From Sinorhizobium sp. A49 (lineage in GTDB: Bacteria > Pseudomonadota > Alphaproteobacteria > Rhizobiales > Rhizobiaceae), in NCBI RefSeq assembly GCF_002002725.1, contig NZ_MUNW01000032.1, positions 248,001-312,000 on the forward strand: a stretch of DNA of 64,000 bases, read 5' to 3'. The position numbers and the translations under genes were made by a program. Numbering within the stretch: position 1 is the first letter of the stretch; each line of letters opens with the position of its first letter. Below, piece by piece: positions 27,888-36,473 of the stretch. A model generated the notes under the pieces. That model made no database searches. It was not told where the DNA came from and worked only from the letters and a program-made list of their open reading frames with translations.

Positions 27888-28243
27888 CAGTCAGATACCG
27901 GTACCTTATTATCGTCCAATTGCCAGACCGCAAAACCGATCAGGACGCTTTCCGTCCCATCGGTCCACATTCCGTCGGCCTGGCCAAACGCTTCCATCAG
28001 AAATCGTCTGGCATCGCGGCTACACGCGCCCACCCAGCTCCTCATATGGCGAGGGGCACCGGGCATCAACACTGTTTCCCAACAAATCCGGGCGCAATTC
28101 GGGATAGGTCCCGGATTGTGCGTAAAATAGGGCTTGTTACCGATTATCGAGTGCGCATCCTGTTGAAAAGCATATCGCTGTTACCGAGGCGACACAAATC
28201 ACTTCCTATGCCACGCCGTCAAACAGCTTGTCGCGGCCAAACC
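27888..28243. other. 356-base spacer between amiC and mrcA
   Basis: No gene recognised; open frames on both strands lack family-like sequence. A weak mrcA promoter candidate is TTGCGG (27928-27933), 16 bases, TAATAA (27906-27911) on the minus strand, about 15 bases before the start codon. A longer leader from further upstream is equally possible. Confidence 0.5.
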
Positions 28244-29506
28244 CTAGCCGCCGTTTGCAACGGCCTGATCACGGTATCGCTTGATGGCAACCGCAAGAAG
28301 GCCGGATACTTTCTTTCGCCATTCCGGATCGAGCAGCAGCTTCTCGTCGTCCTTGTTCGACATGAAACCGAGCTCGAGCAGGATTGACGGAACATCTGGC
28401 GCCTGCAGCACTCGGAAGCCCGCATGACGGTGCGGATTGTTGATGAGATTGATCTGTCCTTCGAAGGACGACACCACGGTGCGTGCCATATTGACCGAGA
28501 AAGCCTGGGTCTCGCGGCGCGTCAGATCGATCAGGATATCGGCGACTTCCGCAGGCTCGCTCTGGAGCGGCACGCCGGCAATCTCGTCGGAGAGGTTTTC
28601 ACGCTGCGCCAGGTCGGCGGCCAAATGGTCAGACGCCTTGTCGGAAATCGTATAGACGGTCGCGCCGCGGATGTCCTTCTGCCGTAGCGTGTCGGCATGG
28701 ATCGAAATGAAAAGATTGGCGCCCTTGTTGCGGGCGATCTGCACCCGCTGCGGCAACGACAAAAAGACATCCTTGTCGCGCGTCAGAAAGGCTTCGATGC
28801 CGCTTTCACGGCTGAGGGTGGCAGCCAGCTCCTGCGCAAAGGCAAGCGTGACGTGTTTTTCCTCGGTCTTGGTGGCTCCGCCGATCGCTCCGGTATCAAT
28901 ACCGCCGTGGCCGGCATCGATGGCAATCACGAAGGCGCCGCCCTTTTCGGCGGGCGCGATCGTCGGCCTGTCCGTTTTTGCCGAGACAACGGAACCCGTC
29001 CATTGCTGGTCACCCAGGAGCGCATCGAAGCGGGTCTGATCGACCTTCTCGGCATCGATGACCAGGCGATAACTCTTACCGCCCTCCTCCTCGATGACTT
29101 CGGCGTTGGTGACCGCGACAGGCCCGTTTGCCGATAGCACAAGGCGAGAACTGCCAGCACCCATGCCGCCATAGCGGATGGCCTCGAACAATCCGCGCGG
29201 CTCCAGACTCTCGGCCTTCAGGCCAAAGGCGGTTTCCGGCAGATCGACGACGACCCGCACCGGGTTTGCCACATAATGAATCGAAAAGTCGGGCTTCCGG
29301 TCGAACTCGACGACGACGCGCGTGCGTGCGTCGTCACCGGCAACCCGTGCGCCGAATGCCAGCAAAGGCGCGGGCTCGGCCGCATGCGCCACCGGTCCGG
29401 GCACCATCAATGCCCCTGCAACGAACACTGAGGTCACGACACGCGCGCCACCGCGCAGCAATGCTGACAACAGCGAAGCGCCCCTATGAACAGCCGAAGG
29501 CTTCAC
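28244..29506 (-). CDS. amiC: N-acetylmuramoyl-L-alanine amidase (AmiC type)
   Basis: Zn-dependent periplasmic amidase that cuts the stem peptide from muramic acid during cell separation. 420 aa from a GTG (29504-29506) with GGAGAG six bases upstream; the frame is open 46 codons further, so the start is not certain. A signal peptide (hydrophobic RVVTSVFVAGALMVPGPVAHA) is followed by an AMIN domain (about 55-150) and an Amidase_3 domain (about 190-410) with the motifs IDAGHGGIDTGAIGG, SIHAD and LLELGFMSN. Upstream of mrcA and divergent from rne. Confidence 0.9.
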   Translation of the reverse strand: MKPSAVHRGASLLSALLRGGARVVTSVFVAGALMVPGPVAHAAEPAPLLAFGARVAGDDARTRVVVEFDRKPDFSIHYVANPVRVVVDLPETAFGLKAESLEPRGLFEAIRYGGMGAGSSRLVLSANGPVAVTNAEVIEEEGGKSYRLVIDAEKVDQTRFDALLGDQQWTGSVVSAKTDRPTIAPAEKGGAFVIAIDAGHGGIDTGAIGGATKTEEKHVTLAFAQELAATLSRESGIEAFLTRDKDVFLSLPQRVQIARNKGANLFISIHADTLRQKDIRGATVYTISDKASDHLAADLAQRENLSDEIAGVPLQSEPAEVADILIDLTRRETQAFSVNMARTVVSSFEGQINLINNPHRHAGFRVLQAPDVPSILLELGFMSNKDDEKLLLDPEWRKKVSGLLAVAIKRYRDQAVANGG

Positions 29507-29959
29507 CCCGGTCTCTCCGTCAATCCACGAAATCCGAGCGGCCAACGCGCCGGGCATCCGCCCGCGCACACCGCGACATCCCTTGATCAATGAACCCTTA
29601 TGGTTAACCAAAGCTTGACAGCGCTCCTTAAGCAACGCGGACAAGGCATACGATTCGCCGTTCCCCGACCTACTCTACCGGGGCAAGCGAATCGATCATT
29701 ATTGTGGCGGCACAGGCTTTTCCCTTGCCAATGTGACATAGAAAACATAAAAGCATCACAAGGAGAAAGTGTTGACGGGATAGAATCGTCGGCCGGGCAG
29801 CCGGAGCTTTCCAGAGCTTGGCGCCAGGGAGTGATCGAGCCGGAATTGCCGGTTGAAACCGTATCATCTTTCCGCGGCCGCAAGGTGTTCATCCGCCGTC
29901 GCTGCATTTCCTCCCCGTACACTGGATCGCAAATTTCCGGCGGTGGCCGGAGTTCTTAG

Positions 29960-29993
29960 CGGTGATTTTTCACCGGCAAGCCCGCAAGCGGGC
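29960..29993 (+). promoter_or_regulatory. Two short hairpins upstream of rne
   Basis: A 6-bp stem with TTTT loop (29960-29965 with 29970-29975) and a 5-bp stem with a CAAG loop (29980-29984 with 29989-29993). Whether they are transcribed depends on which rne promoter is used. Confidence 0.4.
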
Positions 29994-30019
29994 GCATTCA
30001 TCGGGTCTTTATGAGACCT

Positions 30020-30049
30020 TTGACATTGGCATTCTTGTTTGGTCATGAT
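30020..30049 (+). promoter_or_regulatory. rne: Candidate rne promoter
   Basis: TTGACA (30020-30025), 18 bases, CATGAT (30044-30049). Would give a leader of about 190 bases including the hairpin at 30086. An alternative weaker set is TTGCCA (29725-29730), 17 bases, TAAAAG (29748-29753). Confidence 0.45.
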
Positions 30050-30085
30050 GTTGACTCAGCGGTATCGGTCAGAAGTAGAGAGGCC

Positions 30086-30105
30086 CCGGAACGTCACCGT
30101 TCCGG
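30086..30105 (+). promoter_or_regulatory. rne: Strong hairpin in the rne leader
   Basis: Perfect 8-bp GC-rich stem (30086-30093 with 30098-30105) closed by TCAC, about 140 bases before the rne start. Candidate RNase E recognition or stability element in its own mRNA. Confidence 0.5.
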
Positions 30106-30244
30106 CTGCCATCTGGCTGCTGCACCATCACCTGCACCAGACAGGACCTTTCACATCCGGCGCAAACTTTGACGCGAGTGGCAGTCTTCCCATGGAAGAA
30201 TGGCTGCCGCCCGTTCCGTTGTCGCGCCGAGGAGCACAACTTAG

Positions 30245-33064
30245 ATGGCAGAGAAAATGCTTATCGATGCGTCTCACTCTGAAGAGACGCGCGTCGTTGT
30301 CGTTCGCGGGAACCGCATAGAAGAATTCGACTTCGAATCGGAACACAAGAAGCAGATACGCGGCAACATCTACCTCGCAAAGGTGACGCGAGTGGAGCCT
30401 TCGCTCCAGGCGGCCTTCGTTGATTACGGCGGCAATCGCCACGGGTTCCTGGCGTTCGCCGAAATCCATCCCGACTACTATCAGATCCCGCTGGCCGACC
30501 GGCAGGCCCTGTTGAAGGCGGAAGCCGAAGAGGCGCGACGCGACGACGACATCGAACATGTCGAAACGGCAACGCCGACCCAGCCCGCGCTCAGCGTACC
30601 GGTCGATCTGGAAATTGCCGCCGAAACGGAAGTCGCCACCGAAGTCACCGACACGGCCGCCGAAGCAGTCGTCGAGGCCGAGGCGCCTGCTGAAAAGCCC
30701 AAGGCAAAGCCGAAGCGCCCGCGCCGCACCAAGGCGAAGATCGCCGAAGAGGCCGCTGCAGCTGCAGCGACCGAAGAGGCGGACGCCGGCGAAGAAGGCA
30801 ATGGTGGCGAAATGGCTGCCATGGTCGACACGGATTCGATCTCCGAAGACGTCGACAGTCGTCGCCGCCGCGATGACGACGACGATGATGACGACGGCCA
30901 CGACGGCGAGAAGGAAATCATCGAGTCCGTCGGCGCAGAAGATGCGATGGAAGAAGTTCCGGATCGTCACGTGCGCAAGCCGCGCAAGCAGTACCGAATC
31001 CAGGAAGTCATCAAGCGCCGCCAGATTCTGCTCGTCCAGGTCGCCAAGGAAGAACGTGGCAACAAGGGCGCAGCGTTGACGACCTACCTGTCGCTCGCCG
31101 GCCGTTACTCGGTGTTGATGCCGAACACGGCCCGTGGCGGCGGCATTTCCCGCAAGATCACCAACCTGCAGGACCGTAAGCGCCTGAAGGAAATCGCACG
31201 TGGCCTCGAAGTGCCGCAGGGCATGGGAGTCATTCTGCGCACGGCCGGTGCCAACCGCACCAAGGTCGAGATCAAGCGCGACTTCGAGTATCTGATGCGC
31301 CTTTGGGAGAACGTCCGCACGCTGACGCTCAACTCCACGGCCCCCTGCCTCGTTTACGAGGAAGGCAGCCTGATCAAGCGCTCGATCCGCGACCTTTACA
31401 ACAAGGATATCAGCGAGATCGTCGTTTCCGGCGAGGAAGGCTACAAGGAAGCCAAGGGCTTCATGAAGATGCTGATGCCGAGCCACGCCAAGGTGGTTCA
31501 GCCTTATCGCGACGTGCATCCGATCTTCTCGCGCTCCGGCATCGAAGCGCAGCTTGACCGCATGCTGCAGCCGCAGGTGACGCTGAAGTCCGGTGGCTAC
31601 ATCATCATCAACCAGACGGAAGCGCTGGTTTCGATCGACGTCAACTCCGGTCGTTCGACCCGCGAGCATTCGATCGAGGACACGGCACTTCAGACCAACC
31701 TCGAAGCCGCCGAAGAAGTCGCGCGCCAGTTGCGCCTTCGCGACCTTGCAGGCCTCGTCGTCATCGACTTCATCGACATGGAAGAAAAGCGGAACAACCG
31801 CTCGGTCGAGAAGCGCCTGAAGGATTGCCTGAAGAACGACCGCGCCCGCATCCAGGTCGGCCGAATCTCGCACTTCGGCCTGCTCGAAATGTCGCGCCAG
31901 CGCATCCGCGCTTCGGTCCTCGAATCGACGATGCAGACCTGCCCGCATTGCAACGGCACGGGTCACGTCCGTTCGCAGTCGTCGGTCGCACTGCATGTCC
32001 TGCGCGGCATCGAAGAGCATCTGCTCAAGAACACGACGCACAACATCACCGTTCGCACGATCCCCGATATCGCGCTCTATCTGCTCAACCAGAAGCGCAG
32101 CACGATCATGGATTACGAACAGCGCTTCGGCGTCTCGATCATCATCGAGGCTGACGCCCATGTCGGCGCGCAACACTTCGCGATCGATCGCGGAGAGCCG
32201 GTCGAAAACCCGGTCAAGATCGAACAGATCCTGCACTTCGAGCCGGAGCCCGAGGAAGACGACGACATCGTGATCGAAGAGGATCTCGATGAGGAAGAAG
32301 CAGAAGAGGTCGTTGTCGAACAGCGCCAGGAACAGCCGAAGGCCGCCGCCCAGGCCGACGACCAGAACGGCCGCAAGCGCAAGCGTCGCCGCCGTCGTCG
32401 TGGCAAGGGCAGCCAGCAGGCCGAAGGTGCTACCGCACAGGATGCCGATGCTGCAGATGATGCCGATGACGCCTCTGAGGCCGATGGTGACGAGGACGAA
32501 AACGATACGGATGCGCTGACCGCCGACGGCGAGCAGAAGCGCAAGCGCCGTCGGCGCGGCAAGCGCGGTGGCCGTCGCAACCGTCCGGAACTGGGCGAAG
32601 GTGAAGTCGAAGGCGAAGAGCAGGCTGCTGCATCCGCCGACGGCGAAGCCGACGAGCAGGCCGACGTGGAAGCAGCGGCGGAAGCCGACGTTGAAGCGGT
32701 CGCCGTGGTTGCTGAAGCCGAGATCGTTACGGAAGAGGTAGCAGCAGTCGTCGAGAAGGCCGCCAAGCCGAAGCGCACCCGCAAGAAGGCCGTCAAGGCC
32801 GACGAGCCTGTCGTCAGCGCCGACGAGGCAGCGCAGAGCGCGGTCGAAGCCCAGCCGGAAGTCGCCGAGCCGGTACCGGCAGCGATCGAAGAAGCCGCTG
32901 CGGACCTCGAAGAAGGCAAGCCCGCTCGGGCCAACCGCGACCTTTCGACGATTGCATCGGAACCGGTGCTGACCTCTACGGTCACGAACAAGAACGAAGG
33001 TCCCGAAGAAGACCAGTCCAAGCCCAAGAAGGGCGGATGGTGGCAGCGCCGCGGCTTCTTCTAA
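30245..33064 (+). CDS. rne: Ribonuclease E
   Basis: Endonuclease that starts mRNA decay and processes rRNA and tRNA; scaffold of the degradosome. 939 aa from the ATG at 30245. The S1 domain is split: its first half (about 38-82, RGNIYLAKVTRVEPSL) and second half (about 250-300, KEERGNKGAALTTYLSLAGRYSVLMP) are separated by an insertion of about 160 residues rich in Ala, Glu and Lys with a run of eight Asp. Catalytic Asp 465 (SIDVNSG) and Asp 508 (VIDFIDM) keep the E. coli spacing of 43. The Zn-link CPHC is at 566-569. The C-terminal third is disordered with Arg-rich and acidic stretches. It ends before a strong terminator. Confidence 0.98.
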   Translation: MAEKMLIDASHSEETRVVVVRGNRIEEFDFESEHKKQIRGNIYLAKVTRVEPSLQAAFVDYGGNRHGFLAFAEIHPDYYQIPLADRQALLKAEAEEARRDDDIEHVETATPTQPALSVPVDLEIAAETEVATEVTDTAAEAVVEAEAPAEKPKAKPKRPRRTKAKIAEEAAAAAATEEADAGEEGNGGEMAAMVDTDSISEDVDSRRRRDDDDDDDDGHDGEKEIIESVGAEDAMEEVPDRHVRKPRKQYRIQEVIKRRQILLVQVAKEERGNKGAALTTYLSLAGRYSVLMPNTARGGGISRKITNLQDRKRLKEIARGLEVPQGMGVILRTAGANRTKVEIKRDFEYLMRLWENVRTLTLNSTAPCLVYEEGSLIKRSIRDLYNKDISEIVVSGEEGYKEAKGFMKMLMPSHAKVVQPYRDVHPIFSRSGIEAQLDRMLQPQVTLKSGGYIIINQTEALVSIDVNSGRSTREHSIEDTALQTNLEAAEEVARQLRLRDLAGLVVIDFIDMEEKRNNRSVEKRLKDCLKNDRARIQVGRISHFGLLEMSRQRIRASVLESTMQTCPHCNGTGHVRSQSSVALHVLRGIEEHLLKNTTHNITVRTIPDIALYLLNQKRSTIMDYEQRFGVSIIIEADAHVGAQHFAIDRGEPVENPVKIEQILHFEPEPEEDDDIVIEEDLDEEEAEEVVVEQRQEQPKAAAQADDQNGRKRKRRRRRRGKGSQQAEGATAQDADAADDADDASEADGDEDENDTDALTADGEQKRKRRRRGKRGGRRNRPELGEGEVEGEEQAAASADGEADEQADVEAAAEADVEAVAVVAEAEIVTEEVAAVVEKAAKPKRTRKKAVKADEPVVSADEAAQSAVEAQPEVAEPVPAAIEEAAADLEEGKPARANRDLSTIASEPVLTSTVTNKNEGPEEDQSKPKKGGWWQRRGFF

Positions 33065-33091
33065 GCCGCGCCTGATCTTCGTAAGAACAGA

Positions 33092-33117
33092 AAAGCCCGG
33101 ACCTTGGTCCGGGCTTT
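33092..33117 (+). terminator. rne terminator
   Basis: Perfect 12-bp stem (33092-33103 with 33106-33117) with a 2-base loop, then TTC. A-rich on the left, so it can also work for the minus strand. Confidence 0.9.
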
Positions 33118-33227
33118 TTCGTTTCCGTTTCGACGAAATCGTAAGCGCCTGCTCAGCTAAGAGTTTGATTCAAGGGCCTCTCGACATGAATCCGGCAACG
33201 GCCGCAAGCTGCTGAAACAACTGAAGA

Positions 33228-34385
33228 TCAAGCAATCCAGCGGGCAATCCGGTCCATCGCTTCGTTCATGTCGGCCGTCGACCCGGCATAGGAAAACCGC
33301 ATCGTACGATGCCCTTCAAGCGGATCGAAATCGAAACCCGGCGTCGCCGCCACGTTGATTTCCGCCAACATCCGGCGGGCAAACGCCATGCTGTCATTGG
33401 TGAAACGAGAGACATCCGCATAGGCATAGAAAGCGCCATCCATCGGCGACGCAATGGAAAAGCCGATCTCCGGCAGGCGCTTCAGCAGCATTTCGCGGTT
33501 GGCCGCGTAAGCCGCCTTGTAACCGTCGAGCTCCGTCTGGGCACCAAGCGCTGCCTCGGCCGCGATCTGCGACAGTTCCGGCGGTGAGATGTAAAGGCTC
33601 TGGGCGATGCGCTCGAAGCCGCGGACCTGCTTCTCCGGCAGCACCATCCACCCGATACGCCATCCGGTCATGCAGTAGTATTTGGAGAAGGAATTGATGA
33701 CGACGACGTCGTCGGTCACCTCCAGAGCGCTTGCCTCCTCGCCGGCAAAAGTCAGGCCGTGATAGATCTCGTCGGAGATGAAGGCGATGCTCCCGGTGCG
33801 GCAATAGTCGGCGAGCGCGTTGAGCCCCGCCCTGCCCGTCACCGTTCCGGTCGGATTGGCCGGGCTTGCCAGCAGCACGCCCTTCAACGGTCGCCCGATC
33901 TTAGCGGCAGCACGCGCCAGATTTTCCGGCGTCAGCGTGAAGCCGCTCTCGGCATTGGCTTCCACCTCCACGACCGTCAGGCCAAGTGCTGCGAGAATGT
34001 TGCGGTAGGCAGGGTAGCCGGGCCGCGCGATCGCCACGCAATCGCCGGGATCAAAGAGCGCGAGAAAGGCAAGATTGAACCCGGCCGACGAGCCCGTCGT
34101 CACCGCGATGCGTTGCGGGTCGAGCGCGAGACCGTGACGCCTCTGATAATGCCGTGCGATCGCGGTTCTGAGAGACAAGGTGCCGAGCGCATCGGTGTAG
34201 CCAAGTCGGCCATGCTCTAGCGCCTTGCGCGCCGCATCCAGGGCCGCCTTTGGCGCAGGGTGCGCCGGTTGGCCGACGGCCATCGAAATCACCGGGTGCC
34301 CGGCGTCGCGGCGGCGCGTCGCCTCCGCCAGCACGTCCATGGCGTGAAAGGGTTCGACGGCGCTGCGGTTCGACAGTTCTACCAA
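33228..34385 (-). CDS. PLP-dependent aminotransferase, class I/II
   Basis: Fold-type I aminotransferase; substrate unknown, most likely an aspartate- or aromatic-type amino acid. 385 aa from TTG at 34383-34385 (preceded by GAGG); the start could also be the ATG at residue 16. The PLP Lys lies in NSFSKYYCMTGWRIGW (about 236), the Asp/Tyr pair in SDEIYHGL (about 206), and the carboxylate-binding Arg in TMRFSYA near the C-terminus. Convergent with rne and divergent from the DsbA-like gene. The N-terminal GQPAHPAPKAAL segment matches subfamilies of general broad-range aminotransferases. Confidence 0.88.
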   Translation of the reverse strand: MVELSNRSAVEPFHAMDVLAEATRRRDAGHPVISMAVGQPAHPAPKAALDAARKALEHGRLGYTDALGTLSLRTAIARHYQRRHGLALDPQRIAVTTGSSAGFNLAFLALFDPGDCVAIARPGYPAYRNILAALGLTVVEVEANAESGFTLTPENLARAAAKIGRPLKGVLLASPANPTGTVTGRAGLNALADYCRTGSIAFISDEIYHGLTFAGEEASALEVTDDVVVINSFSKYYCMTGWRIGWMVLPEKQVRGFERIAQSLYISPPELSQIAAEAALGAQTELDGYKAAYAANREMLLKRLPEIGFSIASPMDGAFYAYADVSRFTNDSMAFARRMLAEINVAATPGFDFDPLEGHRTMRFSYAGSTADMNEAMDRIARWIA

Positions 34386-34640
34386 GGCAATATCCTCAAC
34401 AAGCGGCGTGTATCAACCTGCGCTGATACTCCATTCGGCCCGTTTGCCCGATCGCCAAAAGCTTCACAAGTCCGCGAGCGCCGTATTTCCGCCGATTTTG
34501 CCGTTTCGTTTCACTGGGGCCCACCCTATGCTGCCCGCGTGTTGCGGTATTGGAGATTCCTGTTGTCTTTTACAAGCGCGCATTGACGCCGTATCGCGAC
34601 ATGGACGACAGACAGGGCAGGTAGAGACAACGAGGTAAAA

Positions 34641-35408
34641 ATGAATTTCAGCACGAAAATGATTGCCGCCGGGGCGCTCGCCGCGTTCATGGCAGGGGTC
34701 AGCTTGCCGCAAAACGCGCTTGCGCTCGACCAGAAACAGAAGGACGAGTTTGGCGCCTTCATCAAGGAATACCTGCTCGCCAATCCGGAGATCATGCTTG
34801 AGGTCCAGGAGGCGCTCGCTACCAAGCAGCGCGCAAAGCAGCAGGAAGCGGCCGAAGGCGCAATCTCTGAAAACAAGAAGGCAATCTTCAACTCCAAGTA
34901 CGACATGGTGCTTGGCAACCCTGATGGCGACGTCACGGTCGTCGAGTTCTACGACTACAACTGCGGCTACTGCAAACGCGCGCTGACGGACATGGAAGAC
35001 ATCCTCGCCAAGGACAAGAACGTCCGCTTCGTGCTGAAGGAACTGCCGATCCTTGGCCCAGATTCGCTGGCCGCCCATAAGGTCAGCGCCGCATTCCGGC
35101 TGGTCGCGCCCGAAAAGTTTGGCGAGTTCCATCGGGCCTTGCTCGGTGGCGAAGACCGCGCAACCGAGGAAACGGCGATTGCCGTTGCCGGCAAGCTCGG
35201 CGTCACCGAAAAGCAGCTGCGTGCCAAGATGGAGAAGGAGCCGCATGACGCGGCGGTCCGCGAGGCCTACACCCTTGCCAACGACCTCGGCATCACCGGC
35301 ACGCCCTCCTACGTGATCGGCAACGAAGCGGTGTTTGGCGCCGTCGGTGCCGAGGAAATCGGCACCAAGGTGGCCAACATGCGCAGCTGCGGCAAGACGG
35401 CCTGCTGA
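34641..35408 (+). CDS. DsbA-family thiol:disulphide oxidoreductase (exported)
   Basis: Predicted periplasmic thioredoxin-fold protein. 255 aa. A Sec signal peptide (MNFSTKMIAAGALAAFMAG, cleavage near ALA at 28). Before the fold an alpha-helical N-terminal extension (about 30-85, rich in Glu, Lys and Ala) like that of ScsC- and BdbD-type proteins. The active site is C108-G-Y-C111; cis-Pro is in GTPSYVIG. Two further Cys sit at the extreme C-terminus (C250 and C255). It could introduce or isomerise disulphides; direction is not settled by sequence. Upstream of aroQ by 118 bases, divergent from the aminotransferase. Confidence 0.9.
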   Translation: MNFSTKMIAAGALAAFMAGVSLPQNALALDQKQKDEFGAFIKEYLLANPEIMLEVQEALATKQRAKQQEAAEGAISENKKAIFNSKYDMVLGNPDGDVTVVEFYDYNCGYCKRALTDMEDILAKDKNVRFVLKELPILGPDSLAAHKVSAAFRLVAPEKFGEFHRALLGGEDRATEETAIAVAGKLGVTEKQLRAKMEKEPHDAAVREAYTLANDLGITGTPSYVIGNEAVFGAVGAEEIGTKVANMRSCGKTAC

Positions 35409-35446
35409 CCACGTGCATTGCACGGCCTGTCCCAACTGTGGACAAA

Positions 35447-35481
35447 TCCCGCGAGGACCCAAAGGGCTTTTCCTCGCGGGA
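35447..35481 (+). terminator. Inverted repeat between the DsbA-like gene and aroQ
   Basis: Perfect 11-bp arms (35447-35457 with 35471-35481) with a 13-base loop, 38 bases after the dsbA-like stop and 45 before aroQ. No U run on plus follows, so terminator, leader hairpin and operator remain possible. Confidence 0.55.
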
Positions 35482-35526
35482 CCATCAGTCTATAGGTAAC
35501 CCTCTATCACTAGACCGGAATCCCGC

Positions 35527-35973
35527 ATGCCCACCAAAATTTTCGTGCTGAACGGCCCCAACCTGAATGCGCTCGGCAAGCGCGAACCGGGGATCTATGG
35601 CGGCCAGACACTCGCCGACATCGAGGCGATGTGCACCACGGAAGGCAAGGCATTAGGGTTGGAGGTCGATTTTCGACAATCCAACCATGAAGGCACGCTG
35701 GTCGACTGGCTGCACGAAGCGGGCGAAAAGGCTGCTGGTGTCGCGATCAATCCCGCGGCCTACGGCCATACGTCGATCGCGCTGCACGATGCCATCCGCG
35801 CGATCGGCATCCCGGTGGTCGAACTGCATCTTTCCAACATCCACGCGCGTGAAGAATTCCGCCACAAGTCGATGATTGCTCCGGCGGTCAAAGGCGTCAT
35901 CTGCGGTTTCGGCGCGCAGAGTTACATTCTGGCGCTGCATGCGCTAAAGAACCTGACAGAAACGTCGAAATAA
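35527..35973 (+). CDS. aroQ: 3-dehydroquinate dehydratase, type II
   Basis: Third step of the shikimate pathway: dehydration of 3-dehydroquinate. 148 aa, typical dodecameric type II enzyme. Signature LNGPNLNALGKREPGIYG near the N-terminus (catalytic Tyr in GIYGG, about 24), RQSNHEGTLVDWLH and the INPAAYGHTSIA and HLSNIHAREEFR motifs (His near 102). 23 bases upstream of accB, a conserved alphaproteobacterial order. Confidence 0.98.
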   Translation: MPTKIFVLNGPNLNALGKREPGIYGGQTLADIEAMCTTEGKALGLEVDFRQSNHEGTLVDWLHEAGEKAAGVAINPAAYGHTSIALHDAIRAIGIPVVELHLSNIHAREEFRHKSMIAPAVKGVICGFGAQSYILALHALKNLTETSK

Positions 35974-35996
35974 AAAGAACACGAGGCTCATATCCC

Positions 35997-36461
35997 ATGG
36001 CTGACAAGAAACCCGGTATCGACCAGGCGCTGATCCGCGATCTCGCCAATATCCTGAACGACACGGATCTCACCGAGATCGAAGTGGAACAGGAGGACCT
36101 CCGCATCCGCGTATCGCGCGCCGGCACCCCGGTCGCCATGTCGATGCCGACCTACCAGGCCCAGCCGGCGGTCCACGCTGCGCAGCCCGCTGCAGTTGCT
36201 GCTCCGGCCGAGACCAGCCGCACCTCCAAGAACGCCGTAACGGCGCCAATGGTCGGCACGGCTTATCTGGCACCGGCTCCGGGCGCCCGCCCGTTCATCG
36301 AGGTCGGCACCGTGGTCAAGGAAGGCCAGACGGTCCTGATCATCGAAGCGATGAAGACCATGAACCAGATCCCTGCCCCGCGTTCGGGCAAGGTGACCGA
36401 AATCTTCGTCCAGGACGCAGCCCCCGTCGAATATGGCGAGCCGCTGATCGTAATCGAATAA
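35997..36461 (+). CDS. accB: Biotin carboxyl carrier protein of acetyl-CoA carboxylase
   Basis: Carries biotin between the carboxylase and transferase subunits in the first step of fatty-acid synthesis. 154 aa. The biotinyl domain is C-terminal with the lysine in EAMKTMNQ (K120). A Pro/Ala-rich linker (about 45-80) precedes it. Eight to twelve bases separate accB from accC, so they are likely translated together. Confidence 0.98.
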   Translation: MADKKPGIDQALIRDLANILNDTDLTEIEVEQEDLRIRVSRAGTPVAMSMPTYQAQPAVHAAQPAAVAAPAETSRTSKNAVTAPMVGTAYLAPAPGARPFIEVGTVVKEGQTVLIIEAMKTMNQIPAPRSGKVTEIFVQDAAPVEYGEPLIVIE

Positions 36462-36473
36462 GGCGGCGCTGCG

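Larger units (their letters stand above)
29507..30244. other. 738-base divergent region between amiC and rne
   Basis: Longest gap in the window. It holds rne promoter candidates, three short hairpins (29960-29975, 29980-29993, 30086-30105) and presumably the amiC promoter near the left end. Open frames inside it do not resemble proteins. A long rne leader is expected because E. coli rne also has one and uses it for autoregulation. Confidence 0.6.

Noticed and set aside
30039-30320. Possible upstream ORF overlapping the rne start
   Set aside because: It runs through the leader hairpin and into rne in another frame; no family-like sequence.
30128-32236. Open frame of 702 codons on minus opposite rne
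   Set aside because: Antisense to a clear RNase E gene; no recognisable domain.
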